DNA of 52,049 bases from Candidatus Yanofskybacteria bacterium RIFCSPLOWO2_02_FULL_41_13. GTDB taxonomy: Bacteria > Patescibacteriota > Minisyncoccia > 2-02-FULL-40-12 > GWA2-44-9. The position numbers were made by a program, and so were the translations under genes. Position 1 is the first letter of the stretch; every line of letters starts with the position of its first letter. Below, piece by piece: positions 23,389-33,131 of this stretch. The stretch is from NCBI GenBank assembly GCA_001795735.1, contig MGKQ01000020.1:1-52049 (forward strand), in the 5' to 3' direction. Under the pieces are notes generated by a model. That model was not told where the DNA came from, made no database searches, and was given only the letters and a program-made list of their open reading frames with translations.

Positions 23389-26300
23389 ATGAGAATACGA
23401 TTAGTGGCTTTAGTCTTAGTATTGATTGCTTTTACGGCTTATCCTGCTGGGGCTCAGCAGCTGGGTCAATTCGGAAAGAACAATGTTCTTTGGAATGGCA
23501 AGATTCTTAATAATTTTTATGAGTCTTATCATTTTGATATTTGGCACGATCTTGATGAAAAAGACCCAGTCCAGCGAGAGAATTTAAGACGGACGGCGGA
23601 TATCCTTGAGGGTGCCTATGTTTGGATGTCGAGTGCTCAAGTTTTTAACTACAATATCAATAAAAGAATTCCGATTCTTTTATATAACACTCACGGAGAG
23701 ATGGAGCAAAGTGGCTTAGTCGGTGGATTCATGCCCGAAGGCATCGGCGCTTTTGTTGAAGATACGAGAAGTCGGATGGTTCTCAAGGCCGACTTTTCAA
23801 AACCGTTATTTCGAGCCATTGGAGTTCATGAATTAGCCCATGAGTTTCAGATCGATATTATGAAAAAAGGAATTATCAGTAGATTAGCTGGACGACCCCG
23901 GGTGCCAAATGGTTATATTGAGGGTTTTGCCGAATATGTTGCTAGTCTTTACAGCCCTCACACAAGGGATGATTTACGAAGAGGGCAAGAAAGAATGGCC
24001 GCCTCGAATCCAAAATCATTGCCGACCTGGTATGACCTAATGACTGATGCTGTAAGCGGCTATACGATGTGGAAGATGGTCTTTGAATTTATTGATGAGA
24101 ACTTTGGCCGCCAAGCCGCCATATATTTTGGTGTTACCGGCCTGAGATATAATCATTTTGGAGAATTAGTATACGATCTTTCCAGGGGACAACTTGGCAA
24201 TCCGGATATTAATTCTGAAAAGTTCGATCAAAAAGCCCGTGCCTACTGGTCCAAGAAATTTGAGCTGGACAGAATTCAGAGGCCCAACCCATACGATCAA
24301 ACCGATAATTTTAAGGGACGTTCGGTTACCCCGTTTACACATCCTTATCCTATCCTTTCTGCTGTGCCATGTTCGGCAGACGGAAAAACAATAGCCGGCT
24401 TTAGTATCCAGAAATACGGCGTTGCCTTGATAGCGTTTGATATTCCTGAGGAAACTCCATACTTGAATCCACAGGCTAGAGATAAAATAGTCAAAGAATC
24501 CAGAAGCAAATCGGCGGCTTTTCCAAAACCGAAAAAACCAATTCGCAATCTGACTCCTCAGCTTCCGCCTGAACCATGGGAGTATTTGGTTGTTCAGGGG
24601 TTTGAAACCTGGCCGTTTAACGGTTCTGATGTGAATTGTTCAAGAGATGGCAGTAGAGCTGTATTTTTCGCCAGAAAGAACAGGGATCATGCTCTGGTCG
24701 TGGTTGATACAAAGACCGATAAGATCACCAGTATTATCGAGTTGCCGTTGGATCAGGCTTTCTCGCCTTTTTTTAGTCCAGATAACGAATGGATATATTT
24801 TTCGGCGGCTGAAAATTCTGTAAGAAATATTTACAAAGTTTGGATTAATAATTCTGGACCGGCTGAAGTGGTTAAAATTACCACTGATGACAGGTTTAGT
24901 ACTGCGCCAGCAGTTTCTCCGGACGGCAGTAAAATAGCCTACATCGGTTATGATGGCGATTACCAGCATTTATTTCTTCACGATTTAGTAAACGGAACAA
25001 CCGAGCAATTGACCTTTGGCCGGTTTAACGACAACTCTCCGAGCTGGTCTGATGACGGCACTCTGCTTGTTTATTCATCCGATTATGATGATCAAATTTG
25101 GAATCTTTATACCATGGAATTGGCGACAAAAACCGTCAGTCAATGGACAAACTTCTTTGGCCAGGTTGATACTCCATTTTTTGGCAAAGGGTCAACCACT
25201 AAGGCTTATTACACGGTTTTCCGAGATGATGATCAGTATGTAAATCAAATTTATCAGAATTTTGAGGTTTTCGAAATCGAACTTTTAAAGCCGATCAGGC
25301 AGTTTGTCTCGGTGAACGTAAACGAATCAAATCAGTTTTCATTTAATCCCTACAAGGATCTTTTCAGATTCGATCTTGACTCTAACCAGATGTTTAATCC
25401 GAAGAAGCCGCCGGAAATGTGGCGTCTCAATACTGCTCAGGCCTCATTTGGAGGTTACAGCTACTACGGTTTTTCTAATCAGGCGTTTTTCCAGTGGTCG
25501 AATATGCTCGAGACAAAAACTCATTCCGCGCTTTACGCTTCGTCTGGCAATTTTTTCAGAATTATGGACTATTCGTATGTGAATCAGGAAGAAAGATTCG
25601 GAAAGCGTTGGCGGGGCTATTCTTACAGACTGCCGCTTTACTACTTCCATTTCTCTTTGCCTGAAGTATATCCGGCTCAGCCGGTTTTGCGGAGCACACT
25701 TTTTGAAGACAAGGGTCTGGAATTTTATTCCAGCTATCCGAAAGATAAGTTTAACCGGATTGAATTATTTTCACGATTAAGAAACAGGACTTACGCGGTT
25801 CTTGGGATTGATGAAGAGGTGATTCAGAATTATCCGGACGACTTTAATGATCGTGATCTGGAGATGTTACGATTCTTCCGAAACTCAAACTCATCGAGTT
25901 TAAGTTTCGGTGCCGCATATGTAAGAGATACGGTTTTATTTTCGAACGGTACTCAAGGGCCGTTTCACGGTAATGCTTTTAGAGCCGAAGTTGAAATTGC
26001 CCCGTCGATTAGCAGTAGTTTTAAGGGCTTTGCTTCAGTAACATTTGACGGAAGAACATATAGGCATATCGGCCAGAGAGTGGTTTTTGCCGGAAGAGGG
26101 ACTGTCTTCAGCTCTTCTCGGGCTAACGGCGATTTTGTTTTAATGGGCGGAGCAGATATGCTTCGCGGAATAACCTATGGGAGCCTGGCCGGCAATCAGA
26201 TTGCTTATGCTAGCGCCGAATTGAGATTTCCTCTTATCGATGTAGTTGCTTTCCCCGGAAGTGTTTTTTTCGGACCGTTCAGGGGTTTGGCTTTTGTTGA

Positions 26301-26451
26301 CGCCGGATTCACTAGATTTAGTGATGAGAGATTTTTTGGCCAGAAAAATAAATCTTTTGGCCTAGGGTTTCAATACTTGCCACTTAACTTTGTCTGGTCA
26401 AATGTTGAGGGCAGGTGGAATAGGCATCTCTACATTACCTATAATTGGTAG
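23389..26451 (+). CDS. Secreted gluzincin/beta-propeller/Omp85-like barrel protein
   Basis: This 1020-residue exported protein has a signal peptide (LVALVLVLIAFTAYPAGAQ). A peptidase-like domain carries HELAHEFQ at about residues 149-156 (HExxH) with a later Glu in GFAEYVA. TolB-like WD40 repeats follow (SPDNEWIYFS, SPDGSKIAYIGYDG, SWSDDGTLLVYSSD). The C-terminal 200 residues end in aromatic beta strands typical of surface-antigen or Omp85-like barrels: DMLRGITYGSLAG, YASAELRFPL, GLAFVDAG and a final Trp. This predicts an outer-membrane anchor. TAGGAGAGA is the ribosome site. It heads a block with the two genes downstream. Such architecture is known in diderm phyla and is unexpected in CPR. 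Confidence 0.75.
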   Translation: MRIRLVALVLVLIAFTAYPAGAQQLGQFGKNNVLWNGKILNNFYESYHFDIWHDLDEKDPVQRENLRRTADILEGAYVWMSSAQVFNYNINKRIPILLYNTHGEMEQSGLVGGFMPEGIGAFVEDTRSRMVLKADFSKPLFRAIGVHELAHEFQIDIMKKGIISRLAGRPRVPNGYIEGFAEYVASLYSPHTRDDLRRGQERMAASNPKSLPTWYDLMTDAVSGYTMWKMVFEFIDENFGRQAAIYFGVTGLRYNHFGELVYDLSRGQLGNPDINSEKFDQKARAYWSKKFELDRIQRPNPYDQTDNFKGRSVTPFTHPYPILSAVPCSADGKTIAGFSIQKYGVALIAFDIPEETPYLNPQARDKIVKESRSKSAAFPKPKKPIRNLTPQLPPEPWEYLVVQGFETWPFNGSDVNCSRDGSRAVFFARKNRDHALVVVDTKTDKITSIIELPLDQAFSPFFSPDNEWIYFSAAENSVRNIYKVWINNSGPAEVVKITTDDRFSTAPAVSPDGSKIAYIGYDGDYQHLFLHDLVNGTTEQLTFGRFNDNSPSWSDDGTLLVYSSDYDDQIWNLYTMELATKTVSQWTNFFGQVDTPFFGKGSTTKAYYTVFRDDDQYVNQIYQNFEVFEIELLKPIRQFVSVNVNESNQFSFNPYKDLFRFDLDSNQMFNPKKPPEMWRLNTAQASFGGYSYYGFSNQAFFQWSNMLETKTHSALYASSGNFFRIMDYSYVNQEERFGKRWRGYSYRLPLYYFHFSLPEVYPAQPVLRSTLFEDKGLEFYSSYPKDKFNRIELFSRLRNRTYAVLGIDEEVIQNYPDDFNDRDLEMLRFFRNSNSSSLSFGAAYVRDTVLFSNGTQGPFHGNAFRAEVEIAPSISSSFKGFASVTFDGRTYRHIGQRVVFAGRGTVFSSSRANGDFVLMGGADMLRGITYGSLAGNQIAYASAELRFPLIDVVAFPGSVFFGPFRGLAFVDAGFTRFSDERFFGQKNKSFGLGFQYLPLNFVWSNVEGRWNRHLYITYNW

Positions 26452-26468
26452 AAATTAATAATTATCAG

Positions 26469-26490
26469 GACCCTCTTGCGAGGGTCTTTT
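26469..26490 (+). terminator. Terminator after the barrel protein gene
   Basis: GACCCTC (26469-26475) pairs with GAGGGTC (26480-26486) around TTGC, followed by TTTT. Confidence 0.85.
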
Positions 26491-26537
26491 AATTAGTATA
26501 AGGTAGTTTCAAGATCCTTTACATCTAAGAGGAAAAA

Positions 26538-27152
26538 GTGAGAAAAATCTTACTACTCGTCATATTGCTTATTCCTTGGCCTTGCCGGGCTCAGACTGCA
26601 TCTATTTCGCCTCCGCCAGACTTAAGTGGCTGGAGGGAAGTTTCAAGATCAAGAATAGAAGTTGTTATCTCTGAGTCGTTAAATATTTATATGGGTTTTG
26701 ATATTGAGTATGTCAATCCGGTTAATCCCAACGAGTTTATCAGGGTAATAACAAAGCACAGACCTTCAATTATTAAAGGCCGGAATGCGCCCAACGACCG
26801 GCTTATTTCGGAAGTTGTTCTAAGCCGTTATGCTGAGCGCGACAGAGCCCAAATGACAGAAGAACTTTTTAAGGAAGCTGATCCGGTAATCTGCGTCAAA
26901 TGGCGGATCAAAAAAGATCCTCGGACAGGAAAAGAGATTCAGGATGGCGATATCGAAACCTGGTTCAGGGTTAACAGCGGAGATTGGCTGTTTAACAAAA
27001 ATCAGGAAATAAGAGTGGAATTTTTAACCGAGCATATTGACGGCAAGCTGAACAAGAATATTCTTCTAGGACGAAAATATTCTTTTGCCGGTGTCTATAA
27101 CATATTTAAGCCAAGCCGGAGCGATATCATGTTAGCAATGGAGGCAAAGTAA
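26538..27152 (+). CDS. Exported protein of unknown function
   Basis: This 204-residue protein has an N-terminal signal peptide (ILLLVILLIPWPCRAQ) and should be periplasmic or surface-located. The mature part is a mixed beta protein with no family I recognise. It has a YVNPVNPNEF segment and a basic RIKKDPRTGKEIQ loop. The start is GTG at 26538 with AAGAGGAAAA as ribosome site. It ends one base before the GWxTD-type gene, so the two are cotranscribed and probably act together in the envelope. Confidence 0.7.
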   Translation: MRKILLLVILLIPWPCRAQTASISPPPDLSGWREVSRSRIEVVISESLNIYMGFDIEYVNPVNPNEFIRVITKHRPSIIKGRNAPNDRLISEVVLSRYAERDRAQMTEELFKEADPVICVKWRIKKDPRTGKEIQDGDIETWFRVNSGDWLFNKNQEIRVEFLTEHIDGKLNKNILLGRKYSFAGVYNIFKPSRSDIMLAMEAK

Positions 27153-27153
27153 C

Positions 27154-28398
27154 ATGACCAGAAGGTTAATCTTCTTTGCCTTGATGGTTTCGGCTTTTTT
27201 TTCGGTTAGTATAGTTGAAGCTGCCCCATCGGATAAGAATTGCACAAGCCAGGATGCCGATGCTAAGAAATACTGCAATGATTTTATGGAAAAATATGGT
27301 TTTTTTGTTACTAACCCGGAATTAAAGGATTTAAAATCCCGCCATACTCTTAAGTCAATTGAAGAGTTTGAGGCCGATTTTTGGAAGAAGAGAGACACTG
27401 ATCCCAATACATCCGATAACGAATTCAAGATTTTAATTGACCGGCGTTTATTAGAAATTCAGACAGAGATTCTTACTGTAGATTTTGATATCCCCGGAAC
27501 ACTTTTCTCAAGTACCGGCGGCCTGAAAGGGGATATGGCTCACGTTTATCTTTTCTACGGCATGCCCCATATCAAGCGCAGATTAAGCGGCAATCAGTAT
27601 ATGGCTGATCTGATGACCTGGTACTATTTTGATGAAAATGGCCGGGTTCTGTTCAGATTTTTGTTCATTAATAAACTAGGCCGGGTTTTGCTCTTCGATC
27701 GTCATAATTTCTCGTTCGAGTATAGATTAGAAGCTTTGAGCATGAATATTAATCCTACGGTATATGAACTGCAGATAATTCTGGATTATTTATTTATGCG
27801 TGATCCTGAGAATTTGTTCTATGCTTCAGTTGTAGAATTTTCTTATTATTCCGATATGACGCTTAGTAAGGCCCTTGATCCGCCCGATCCGATATCTCTC
27901 ATTGCCGAGAGAACTAAGCCGCTTGATTTCGGCCAGTCCAATATCCCGAAAGACAAAGAGTTTATTTATGGTAAATTTAAGTCATTTATCGGGGCTAATT
28001 TAGCAATAAACGGAGACAAAACCAACAAGATCTCAATGGAATTAATGGTTTTATATTCCGGTATGGATTGGGAAGTGATTAAAGACAGAGGCCGGGGAAA
28101 TTTTGATCTTCGGATCAGTTTTCAGAACAAAGTTACCAGGGCTATCTCTGAATTTGAGGTCAGGTTCAGTTTTGAAATTGATTTGGCAAAAATCAAGGCA
28201 AACCCAGACAGCTATTTCAGGATTGAGCTTGATGACCTGAAAAATTATAGAAACACCAACGATCCCGAAAATCCTGAAGGGACATTGAAAGACATCACTG
28301 CCAGCATTGAACCGGGTGATTACGTCGTTAACATTGATCTGAGAGACACCTATACCAGAAAATATATGTCTTGGCAGGAGCACATCATTAAAAAGTAA
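27154..28398 (+). CDS. GWxTD-domain-like exported protein
   Basis: This 414-residue exported protein has a signal peptide (LIFFALMVSAFFSVSIVEAA). The N-terminal region carries the hallmark surroundings of GWxTD proteins: a FWKKRDTDPNTSDNEF segment followed by GGLKGDMAHVYLFYGMP. The GWxTD motif itself is altered to GLKGD. The C-terminal half looks like a beta-sandwich (MSMELMVLYSGMDW to YVVNIDLRDTYTRK). The function of this family is unknown; it occurs in several diderm phyla. Its ribosome site GGAGG lies in the end of the previous gene. A terminator follows. Confidence 0.65.
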   Translation: MTRRLIFFALMVSAFFSVSIVEAAPSDKNCTSQDADAKKYCNDFMEKYGFFVTNPELKDLKSRHTLKSIEEFEADFWKKRDTDPNTSDNEFKILIDRRLLEIQTEILTVDFDIPGTLFSSTGGLKGDMAHVYLFYGMPHIKRRLSGNQYMADLMTWYYFDENGRVLFRFLFINKLGRVLLFDRHNFSFEYRLEALSMNINPTVYELQIILDYLFMRDPENLFYASVVEFSYYSDMTLSKALDPPDPISLIAERTKPLDFGQSNIPKDKEFIYGKFKSFIGANLAINGDKTNKISMELMVLYSGMDWEVIKDRGRGNFDLRISFQNKVTRAISEFEVRFSFEIDLAKIKANPDSYFRIELDDLKNYRNTNDPENPEGTLKDITASIEPGDYVVNIDLRDTYTRKYMSWQEHIIKK

Positions 28399-28424
28399 CT
28401 TTTTCTGTTTCGATTCAAGTAAAA

Positions 28425-28455
28425 AAAGCAGCACTTAAGGCTGCTTTATTTTTTT
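28425..28455 (+). terminator. Terminator between the GWxTD gene and dnaG
   Basis: AAAGCAG (28425-28431) pairs with CTGCTTT (28441-28447) around CACTTAAGG, followed by a long T-rich tract. Confidence 0.85.
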
Positions 28456-28480
28456 ACGATTTTATTGTAGAATATAAGCT

Positions 28481-30307
28481 ATGGAAGATAACATTTCAAA
28501 AATAAAAGACCGGCTTAGCGTGGTGGATGTTATCTCAGGTTACATTAAGGTTCAGAAATCAGGCATTAACTTTAAGGCCCGCTGTCCTTTTCATAATGAA
28601 AAAACCCCCTCTTTCTATATCTCTCCTGAGCGTCAGATATGGCATTGCTTCGGTTGTCAGAAAGGCGGCGATATTTTTGGTTTTGTTAAAGAGATTGAAG
28701 CCGTCGAATTTCCCGAAGCTTTGAGGATTCTCGCCCAAAGAGCTGGAGTCAAACTTCAATCTTTTGATCCTTCAACTCGCGATGCCAAAGCCGTTCTTTA
28801 TGATATTTGCGAAACAGCTACCAGATTTTTTGAGAAACAGCTTCATGGTTCTTCGGTCGGCAAAAAAGTTGCGGCTTATCTTAAAAACAGGGGATTGGAA
28901 GAAGATATGATAAAAGAATTCCGCCTTGGGCTTGCGCCTGACAGCTGGCACTCTCTGGGGAATTTTCTCAGGGATTGTGGGTTTAGTGATGAAGACATTA
29001 TTAGCGCCGGCGTTTCTTTAAGGCGGGAGAACGGAAGTGATATGTATGACCGTTTTCGCTCAAGAATAATTTTTCCAATAGCCGATGCCAATGGCCAAAT
29101 GGTCGGCTTTACCGGCCGTATATTCGAAGAAGGTATCAACGTTGATCCCTTTCCCGGCCACCAAAAAGCGTTAGACCCAGGCGCTAAGTACATAAATACA
29201 CCCCAAACGCTGATATATGATAAAAGCAGGGTCCTCTATGGTTTAAATAAGGCGAAATCGGAAGCTCGCAGGGCCGACCGTTGCCTACTTGTCGAAGGCA
29301 ATATGGATGTTATAATGTCTTATCAAGCTGGAGTGAGAAACGTTGCCGGTACTTCTGGCACAGCCCTTACTCCCAGTCATCTGCAACTTTTGCAGAGATA
29401 TACAAGCAATCTCGATTTTTGCTTCGATGCTGATCAGGCCGGTCTGGTTGCTACCAGACGCGGGATAGGCTTAGCCTTAAGCCAGAATTTTAACGTTAAA
29501 ATAGTCAGCCTTCAGGATCCGGAATGCAAGGATCCGGCCGATTATGTTAAAAAATTCGGCAATAAGTGGCAAGAAATCGTTCAGATAGCGAAGCCGGTAA
29601 TTGATTTTTATTTTGATAAATTAAAGTCCGATGTCGACATTACTTCGGTTGAGGGTAAAAAATCTATTATTGTCGTTCTGGGGCCGCTTATTAAAAGATT
29701 GGCGAGCAGAGTTGAAAAATCGCACTGGATCACCAAACTAGCGGTTGCCCTAAAGACCAAAGAAGACGCAATCGAAGAGGACATTAATCTTGTGAAGGAC
29801 GATCTGGCTACCTATGAACTTCATGGACCCCATGTGCCGGATCAACAGATTGCTAAGATTGAAAAACAAAAAAATATGCCCGAGGATATGCTAAGCCAGG
29901 CTATTCTCGCGGTCATATTCAGAAACCCGGCAGTTCTAAAAAATAAAATCATGAGCTTAGATGTCAACGGCCTGGATTTATTGGCCAGTAAAGCATTATC
30001 CAAGCTTAAAGAATCCGACTTAGATGATTTTAATTTTGGCAAGTTTGTCAAAGAATTTGATTCAGATACGGCGATGAGGCTGGAATTTGCCCATCTAAAA
30101 TCCGAAGAGTTGTTAAAAGATTTTAATGATGAAGAGCTGAAGGAAGAACTTATGCGGCTTATTAATGTCCTAGAACGTAAATCAGTCTCGGCCAAGCTTG
30201 CTAACCTGGAGCTGGATATTAAAAAAGCAGAGCTGGATAAAGATGATAAAAAGCTTGTTCCGTTGTTAACTAAATTTGCTAATCTAACGAGAAAATTATC
30301 GCGATAA
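28481..30307 (+). CDS. dnaG: DNA primase
   Basis: This 608-residue primase makes RNA primers for chromosome replication. The N-terminal CHC2 zinc ribbon shows C35, H38, C56 and C59 ([21 protein letters not shown]). The catalytic core has [15 protein letters not shown] and the TOPRIM acidic motif DADQAG. The C-terminal region is helical, with the usual long charged helices of the helicase-binding domain. A TAGAAT box lies 7 bp before the ATG and no Shine-Dalgarno is seen, so the message may be leaderless. It is followed 10 bp later by rpoD, the classic macromolecular-synthesis pairing. Confidence 0.95.
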   Translation: MEDNISKIKDRLSVVDVISGYIKVQKSGINFKARCPFHNEKTPSFYISPERQIWHCFGCQKGGDIFGFVKEIEAVEFPEALRILAQRAGVKLQSFDPSTRDAKAVLYDICETATRFFEKQLHGSSVGKKVAAYLKNRGLEEDMIKEFRLGLAPDSWHSLGNFLRDCGFSDEDIISAGVSLRRENGSDMYDRFRSRIIFPIADANGQMVGFTGRIFEEGINVDPFPGHQKALDPGAKYINTPQTLIYDKSRVLYGLNKAKSEARRADRCLLVEGNMDVIMSYQAGVRNVAGTSGTALTPSHLQLLQRYTSNLDFCFDADQAGLVATRRGIGLALSQNFNVKIVSLQDPECKDPADYVKKFGNKWQEIVQIAKPVIDFYFDKLKSDVDITSVEGKKSIIVVLGPLIKRLASRVEKSHWITKLAVALKTKEDAIEEDINLVKDDLATYELHGPHVPDQQIAKIEKQKNMPEDMLSQAILAVIFRNPAVLKNKIMSLDVNGLDLLASKALSKLKESDLDDFNFGKFVKEFDSDTAMRLEFAHLKSEELLKDFNDEELKEELMRLINVLERKSVSAKLANLELDIKKAELDKDDKKLVPLLTKFANLTRKLSR

Positions 30308-30317
30308 CCTAAATATT

Positions 30318-31508
30318 ATGCCTAAGAAAAGTAAAAAGATTAAAAAAACAAAAGTAAAAAAACGTCCCAAGAAAATCCGTAAACTCAAGAAGAAGAAGGT
30401 TAGGAAAGTTCGGGAAAGTTCACCAAAAAAACAGGTCATTACCGAGGATAGTATTTTGTCTTTGATTGAGAAAGGGCGTCATCGTGGGTTTGTTACTCAA
30501 GCCGAGATTATCAACACTTTTCCGAATTTGGAGAAGGACATTAAGGGTCTTGAGATGCTCTACGATCGTCTTGAGTCGGCCAATGTAAACATAATTGAAT
30601 CGGGAAGAGTTTTTGAGGAAGAAAAAGCTCGTGAATATGATGAAAAGAAAAAAGTAGAGCTAGAACTTGAAGGGGGGTCTTCTTCTGACTCTGTGCAGAT
30701 GTATCTTAGGGAAATAGGAAAATATCCTTTGCTGTCCAGCGAAGAAGAGATTGAGCTGGCAAAAAAAATTGAGAAAAACGACGAAGCGGCAAGGCAGAAA
30801 TTAGCCGTGTCCAATCTGCGTTTAGTTGTTTCTATCGCCAAAAAATATGTCGGCCGTTCGGCCAATTTAACCCTGCTTGATCTTATTCAAGAGGGTAATA
30901 TAGGCTTATTCAAAGCTGTTGAGAAATTCGACTATAAGAGGGGATATAAATTTTCTACTTATGCCACTTGGTGGATAAGACAGGCTATTACCAGGGCTTT
31001 AGCCGATCAGGGCAAAACTATCCGTATTCCTGTTCACATGGTGGAAACAATCAACAAATATCAGCAGGTTGTCAGGCGGTTAGTACAGGATCTGGGCCGT
31101 GAACCTTTAGCGGAAGAAATAGCCGCTGAGATGGGTGTTGAAGTCGACAAAATAAGGTATATTCAAAAAATTTCTCAAGACACTGTGTCTCTTGAGGCTC
31201 CGGTCGGGCAAGACGACGAAGACAGCGCTTTGGAAAGCTTCATTCCTGATGAGGATTCCATCACACCTTCCATGTCCACTGCCAGAGGGATATTAAAATC
31301 CCATATTCAGGAGATCATAAACGACCTGACTCCCCGTGAGCAGAAAATTCTTGATATGCGATTCGGTTTGACCGACGGTGTAACTCATACGCTTGAAGAG
31401 GTTGGGAAAGTATTTACCGTCACCCGCGAGCGTATTCGTCAGATTGAGGCCAAAGCGCTGGAAAAAATCCGCCAGCATCATAAGGTGGAGAAACTAAAGG
31501 GCTACTAG
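30318..31508 (+). CDS. rpoD: Primary sigma factor (sigma-70 type)
   Basis: This 396-residue protein directs RNA polymerase to housekeeping promoters. A very basic N-terminal tail (about residues 1-40, Lys/Arg-rich) replaces the acidic region 1.1 of E. coli. Region 1.2 starts at [15 protein letters not shown]. Region 2 has [12 protein letters not shown] and [13 protein letters not shown]. Region 3 follows. Region 4 has [15 protein letters not shown] and the helix-turn-helix [24 protein letters not shown]. It is cotranscribed with dnaG. Its recognition regions fit the TTGACA/TATAAT promoters seen in this window. Shortly after the stop a sequence coding MERLKGY resembles its own KVEKLKGY end. 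Confidence 0.95.
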   Translation: MPKKSKKIKKTKVKKRPKKIRKLKKKKVRKVRESSPKKQVITEDSILSLIEKGRHRGFVTQAEIINTFPNLEKDIKGLEMLYDRLESANVNIIESGRVFEEEKAREYDEKKKVELELEGGSSSDSVQMYLREIGKYPLLSSEEEIELAKKIEKNDEAARQKLAVSNLRLVVSIAKKYVGRSANLTLLDLIQEGNIGLFKAVEKFDYKRGYKFSTYATWWIRQAITRALADQGKTIRIPVHMVETINKYQQVVRRLVQDLGREPLAEEIAAEMGVEVDKIRYIQKISQDTVSLEAPVGQDDEDSALESFIPDEDSITPSMSTARGILKSHIQEIINDLTPREQKILDMRFGLTDGVTHTLEEVGKVFTVTRERIRQIEAKALEKIRQHHKVEKLKGY

Positions 31509-31519
31509 CCCTTTAGTTT
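31491..31519 (+). terminator. Hairpin overlapping the rpoD stop codon
   Basis: A 12-bp perfect stem (31491-31502 with 31508-31519) includes the last rpoD codons. No U-tract beyond the TTT at its end, so it may be the first of two tandem terminators. Confidence 0.55.
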
Positions 31520-31575
31520 CGGAATCCAGCCTTTTCTGTGAAGGGGCTATGATGGAAAGACTGAAAGGTTATTAA

Positions 31576-31600
31576 AAAACTCCGATTGATTCGGAGTTTT
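31576..31600. terminator. Bidirectional terminator between rpoD and tdk
   Basis: AAAACTCCGA (31576-31585) pairs with TCGGAGTTTT (31591-31600). It serves convergent transcription from both sides. Confidence 0.85.
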
Positions 31601-32198
31601 ACTCTGGCGGTTTTCTATGGCAAGTTCGGCAACGGGCCTCATAGTCCTTATCTCCTACCAGAACGGCATCTTTTTTGTCCTTCTTTTTATAGTAAGTCAT
31701 CTCTGCGGTCGGAGGCCACTCTCTGCATCTGAAACAAACGGCTTTTAGTTTAATTATTTCATGGGCCATAGCCATAAACTGGGGCATCGGTCCGGGGAAC
31801 GGGTCTCCTTCCGAGGTCATATCCAATCCCGATATGATAATTGTCAGCCGGCGGTACTTTTTGTTCTTTAACAGATTTTTTATAAACCTATCAAATTTTT
31901 GGTCAAAGAACTGTCCTTCATCCATAGCTAGAATATCAGGTTTATGTGACCTAAGTAATCTTTTAGCTTTTTTTGGAGAATCTACGGTATAAGCTGGGAA
32001 TGAAAAGAATTTTTTAAAACTTTTAGAATTTTTAGTTTTTTTCTTTCTCGAATAAACCTCATTTTTGGCCCGAGTATCCCTCTTCGGTTTTAAGACCATG
32101 ATTACCTTTTTAGAATGCCGTGCAACATGGAGCCTTCTTATCAATTCTTCACTTTTTCCCGAGAACATTGGCCCGGTGATTACTTCCAGTCTTGCCAC
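31599..32198 (-). CDS. tdk: Thymidine kinase
   Basis: This 199-residue type II thymidine kinase phosphorylates thymidine with ATP for salvage. The P-loop is GPMFSGKSEELIRR near the N terminus. The Walker B-like DEGQFF and the lasso segment SGLDMTSEGDPFPGPM follow, then a zinc-binding lobe with CFRC and CRTC. A Lys-rich insert at about residues 50-70 (RKKKTKNSKSFKKF) is longer than in E. coli. It converges with rpoD and shares the terminator at 31576-31600. Together with upp it shows reliance on pyrimidine salvage. Confidence 0.93.
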   Translation of the reverse strand: MARLEVITGPMFSGKSEELIRRLHVARHSKKVIMVLKPKRDTRAKNEVYSRKKKTKNSKSFKKFFSFPAYTVDSPKKAKRLLRSHKPDILAMDEGQFFDQKFDRFIKNLLKNKKYRRLTIIISGLDMTSEGDPFPGPMPQFMAMAHEIIKLKAVCFRCREWPPTAEMTYYKKKDKKDAVLVGDKDYEARCRTCHRKPPE

Positions 32199-32320
32199 CT
32201 CGTCGTACCTCTAAGTAATTACAATGAACTATGGCATATCTTAGCACGCTTATATAATTTGAAGCAATTGTTGATAAAAATAAAATAGATAGGGAGTAAA
32301 TTTTCGACATGCTGAAGTTG

Positions 32321-32353
32321 AAGTTGACTTTACTATCTTCATAGTGTATAATT
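32321..32353 (+). promoter_or_regulatory. Promoter of the FeeM-like gene (33-bp repeated promoter)
   Basis: TTGACT (32324-32329) and TATAAT (32347-32352) are separated by 17 bp. The same 33 bp occur at 33132-33164 before the RNA helicase gene. Confidence 0.88.
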
Positions 32354-32409
32354 GTAGTACGTTCTTCACAATAAACCCCATAGGTTATTGGAAAGGAGGA
32401 GGGACGGCC

Positions 32410-33030
32410 ATGATGTCCGACAAGAGTGATCTGGAAAAACCAATTTTTACGGAAATTAGAAATAAGGCCGATCTTATTGCCTGCGCCGAACTTCTAATTT
32501 CGGAATATACAGCTGAAGGCCTTACGCCGCCTTGTCCCCCTTCTTTAGAAGAGGTACTAGACCAGTATGGGAGAAGCTACGTTTTTGCTGCTAAAATAGG
32601 CCGGAAAGTAATCGGAACCATAGCGGTAATGTCTGATTCTGATAAGGGTCTTTCCATGGATGAAGTGTTTGGCACTGAGCTGAACCAAATTCGTTCTGTC
32701 ACTAGTGACAGTCGGTTAGCCGAGATGGGTGCTTTTGCAAGCAATCACAAGCGGGACGATGCAATTTACCTTCCTCTTATGACGCTTGCCTACCTAAAGT
32801 GCATAGTGGTTGGAGTGCGGGATATCTGCATTAGTGTCCATCCGAGACGAAGACGTTTTTATCAGCATCGAATCGGCTTCAAACTTCTTGATGAAAAGCC
32901 TCGTAGCTACAGCAAGATGAACGGGGCCTTGGCTCTAGGCATGGTTCTTAACGTAGAGGAGGGGCTTAAGAATAATGATTTCATTGCTCGAAACTTACGA
33001 TACCCCATATTGACCTTGGAGTACATGTGA
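32410..33030 (+). CDS. FeeM-like N-acyltransferase (GNAT fold)
   Basis: This 206-residue enzyme resembles N-acyl amino acid synthases and acyl-homoserine-lactone-type synthases, which move an acyl chain from acyl-carrier protein to an amino acceptor. Visible elements are IRNKADLIACAELLISEYT at the N terminus, GRKVIGTIAVMSDSD with a following DEVFGTEL, the RLAEMGAFASN strand, and HPRRRRFYQHRIGFKLL near the end. I chose ATG 32410 (or the adjacent 32413), because AAAGGAGGAGGG precedes it. The GTG at 32344 lies inside the promoter. Its product could be a signalling or membrane lipid. The family call is moderately sure; the substrate is unknown. Confidence 0.7.
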   Translation: MMSDKSDLEKPIFTEIRNKADLIACAELLISEYTAEGLTPPCPPSLEEVLDQYGRSYVFAAKIGRKVIGTIAVMSDSDKGLSMDEVFGTELNQIRSVTSDSRLAEMGAFASNHKRDDAIYLPLMTLAYLKCIVVGVRDICISVHPRRRRFYQHRIGFKLLDEKPRSYSKMNGALALGMVLNVEEGLKNNDFIARNLRYPILTLEYM

Positions 33031-33131
33031 GTCTAAGATGGCCATCAAGGCCGTCTTATTTTATATAAGAATCCTACATTTAGCTTGGGGTTAGTCTTTA
33101 TCCAAGCAAGAGAAAAGGAAAAAATGAGAAA

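Noticed and set aside
32344-32409. GTG start of the FeeM-like gene
   Set aside because: The codon lies inside the promoter -10 region. A strong Shine-Dalgarno points to 32410.
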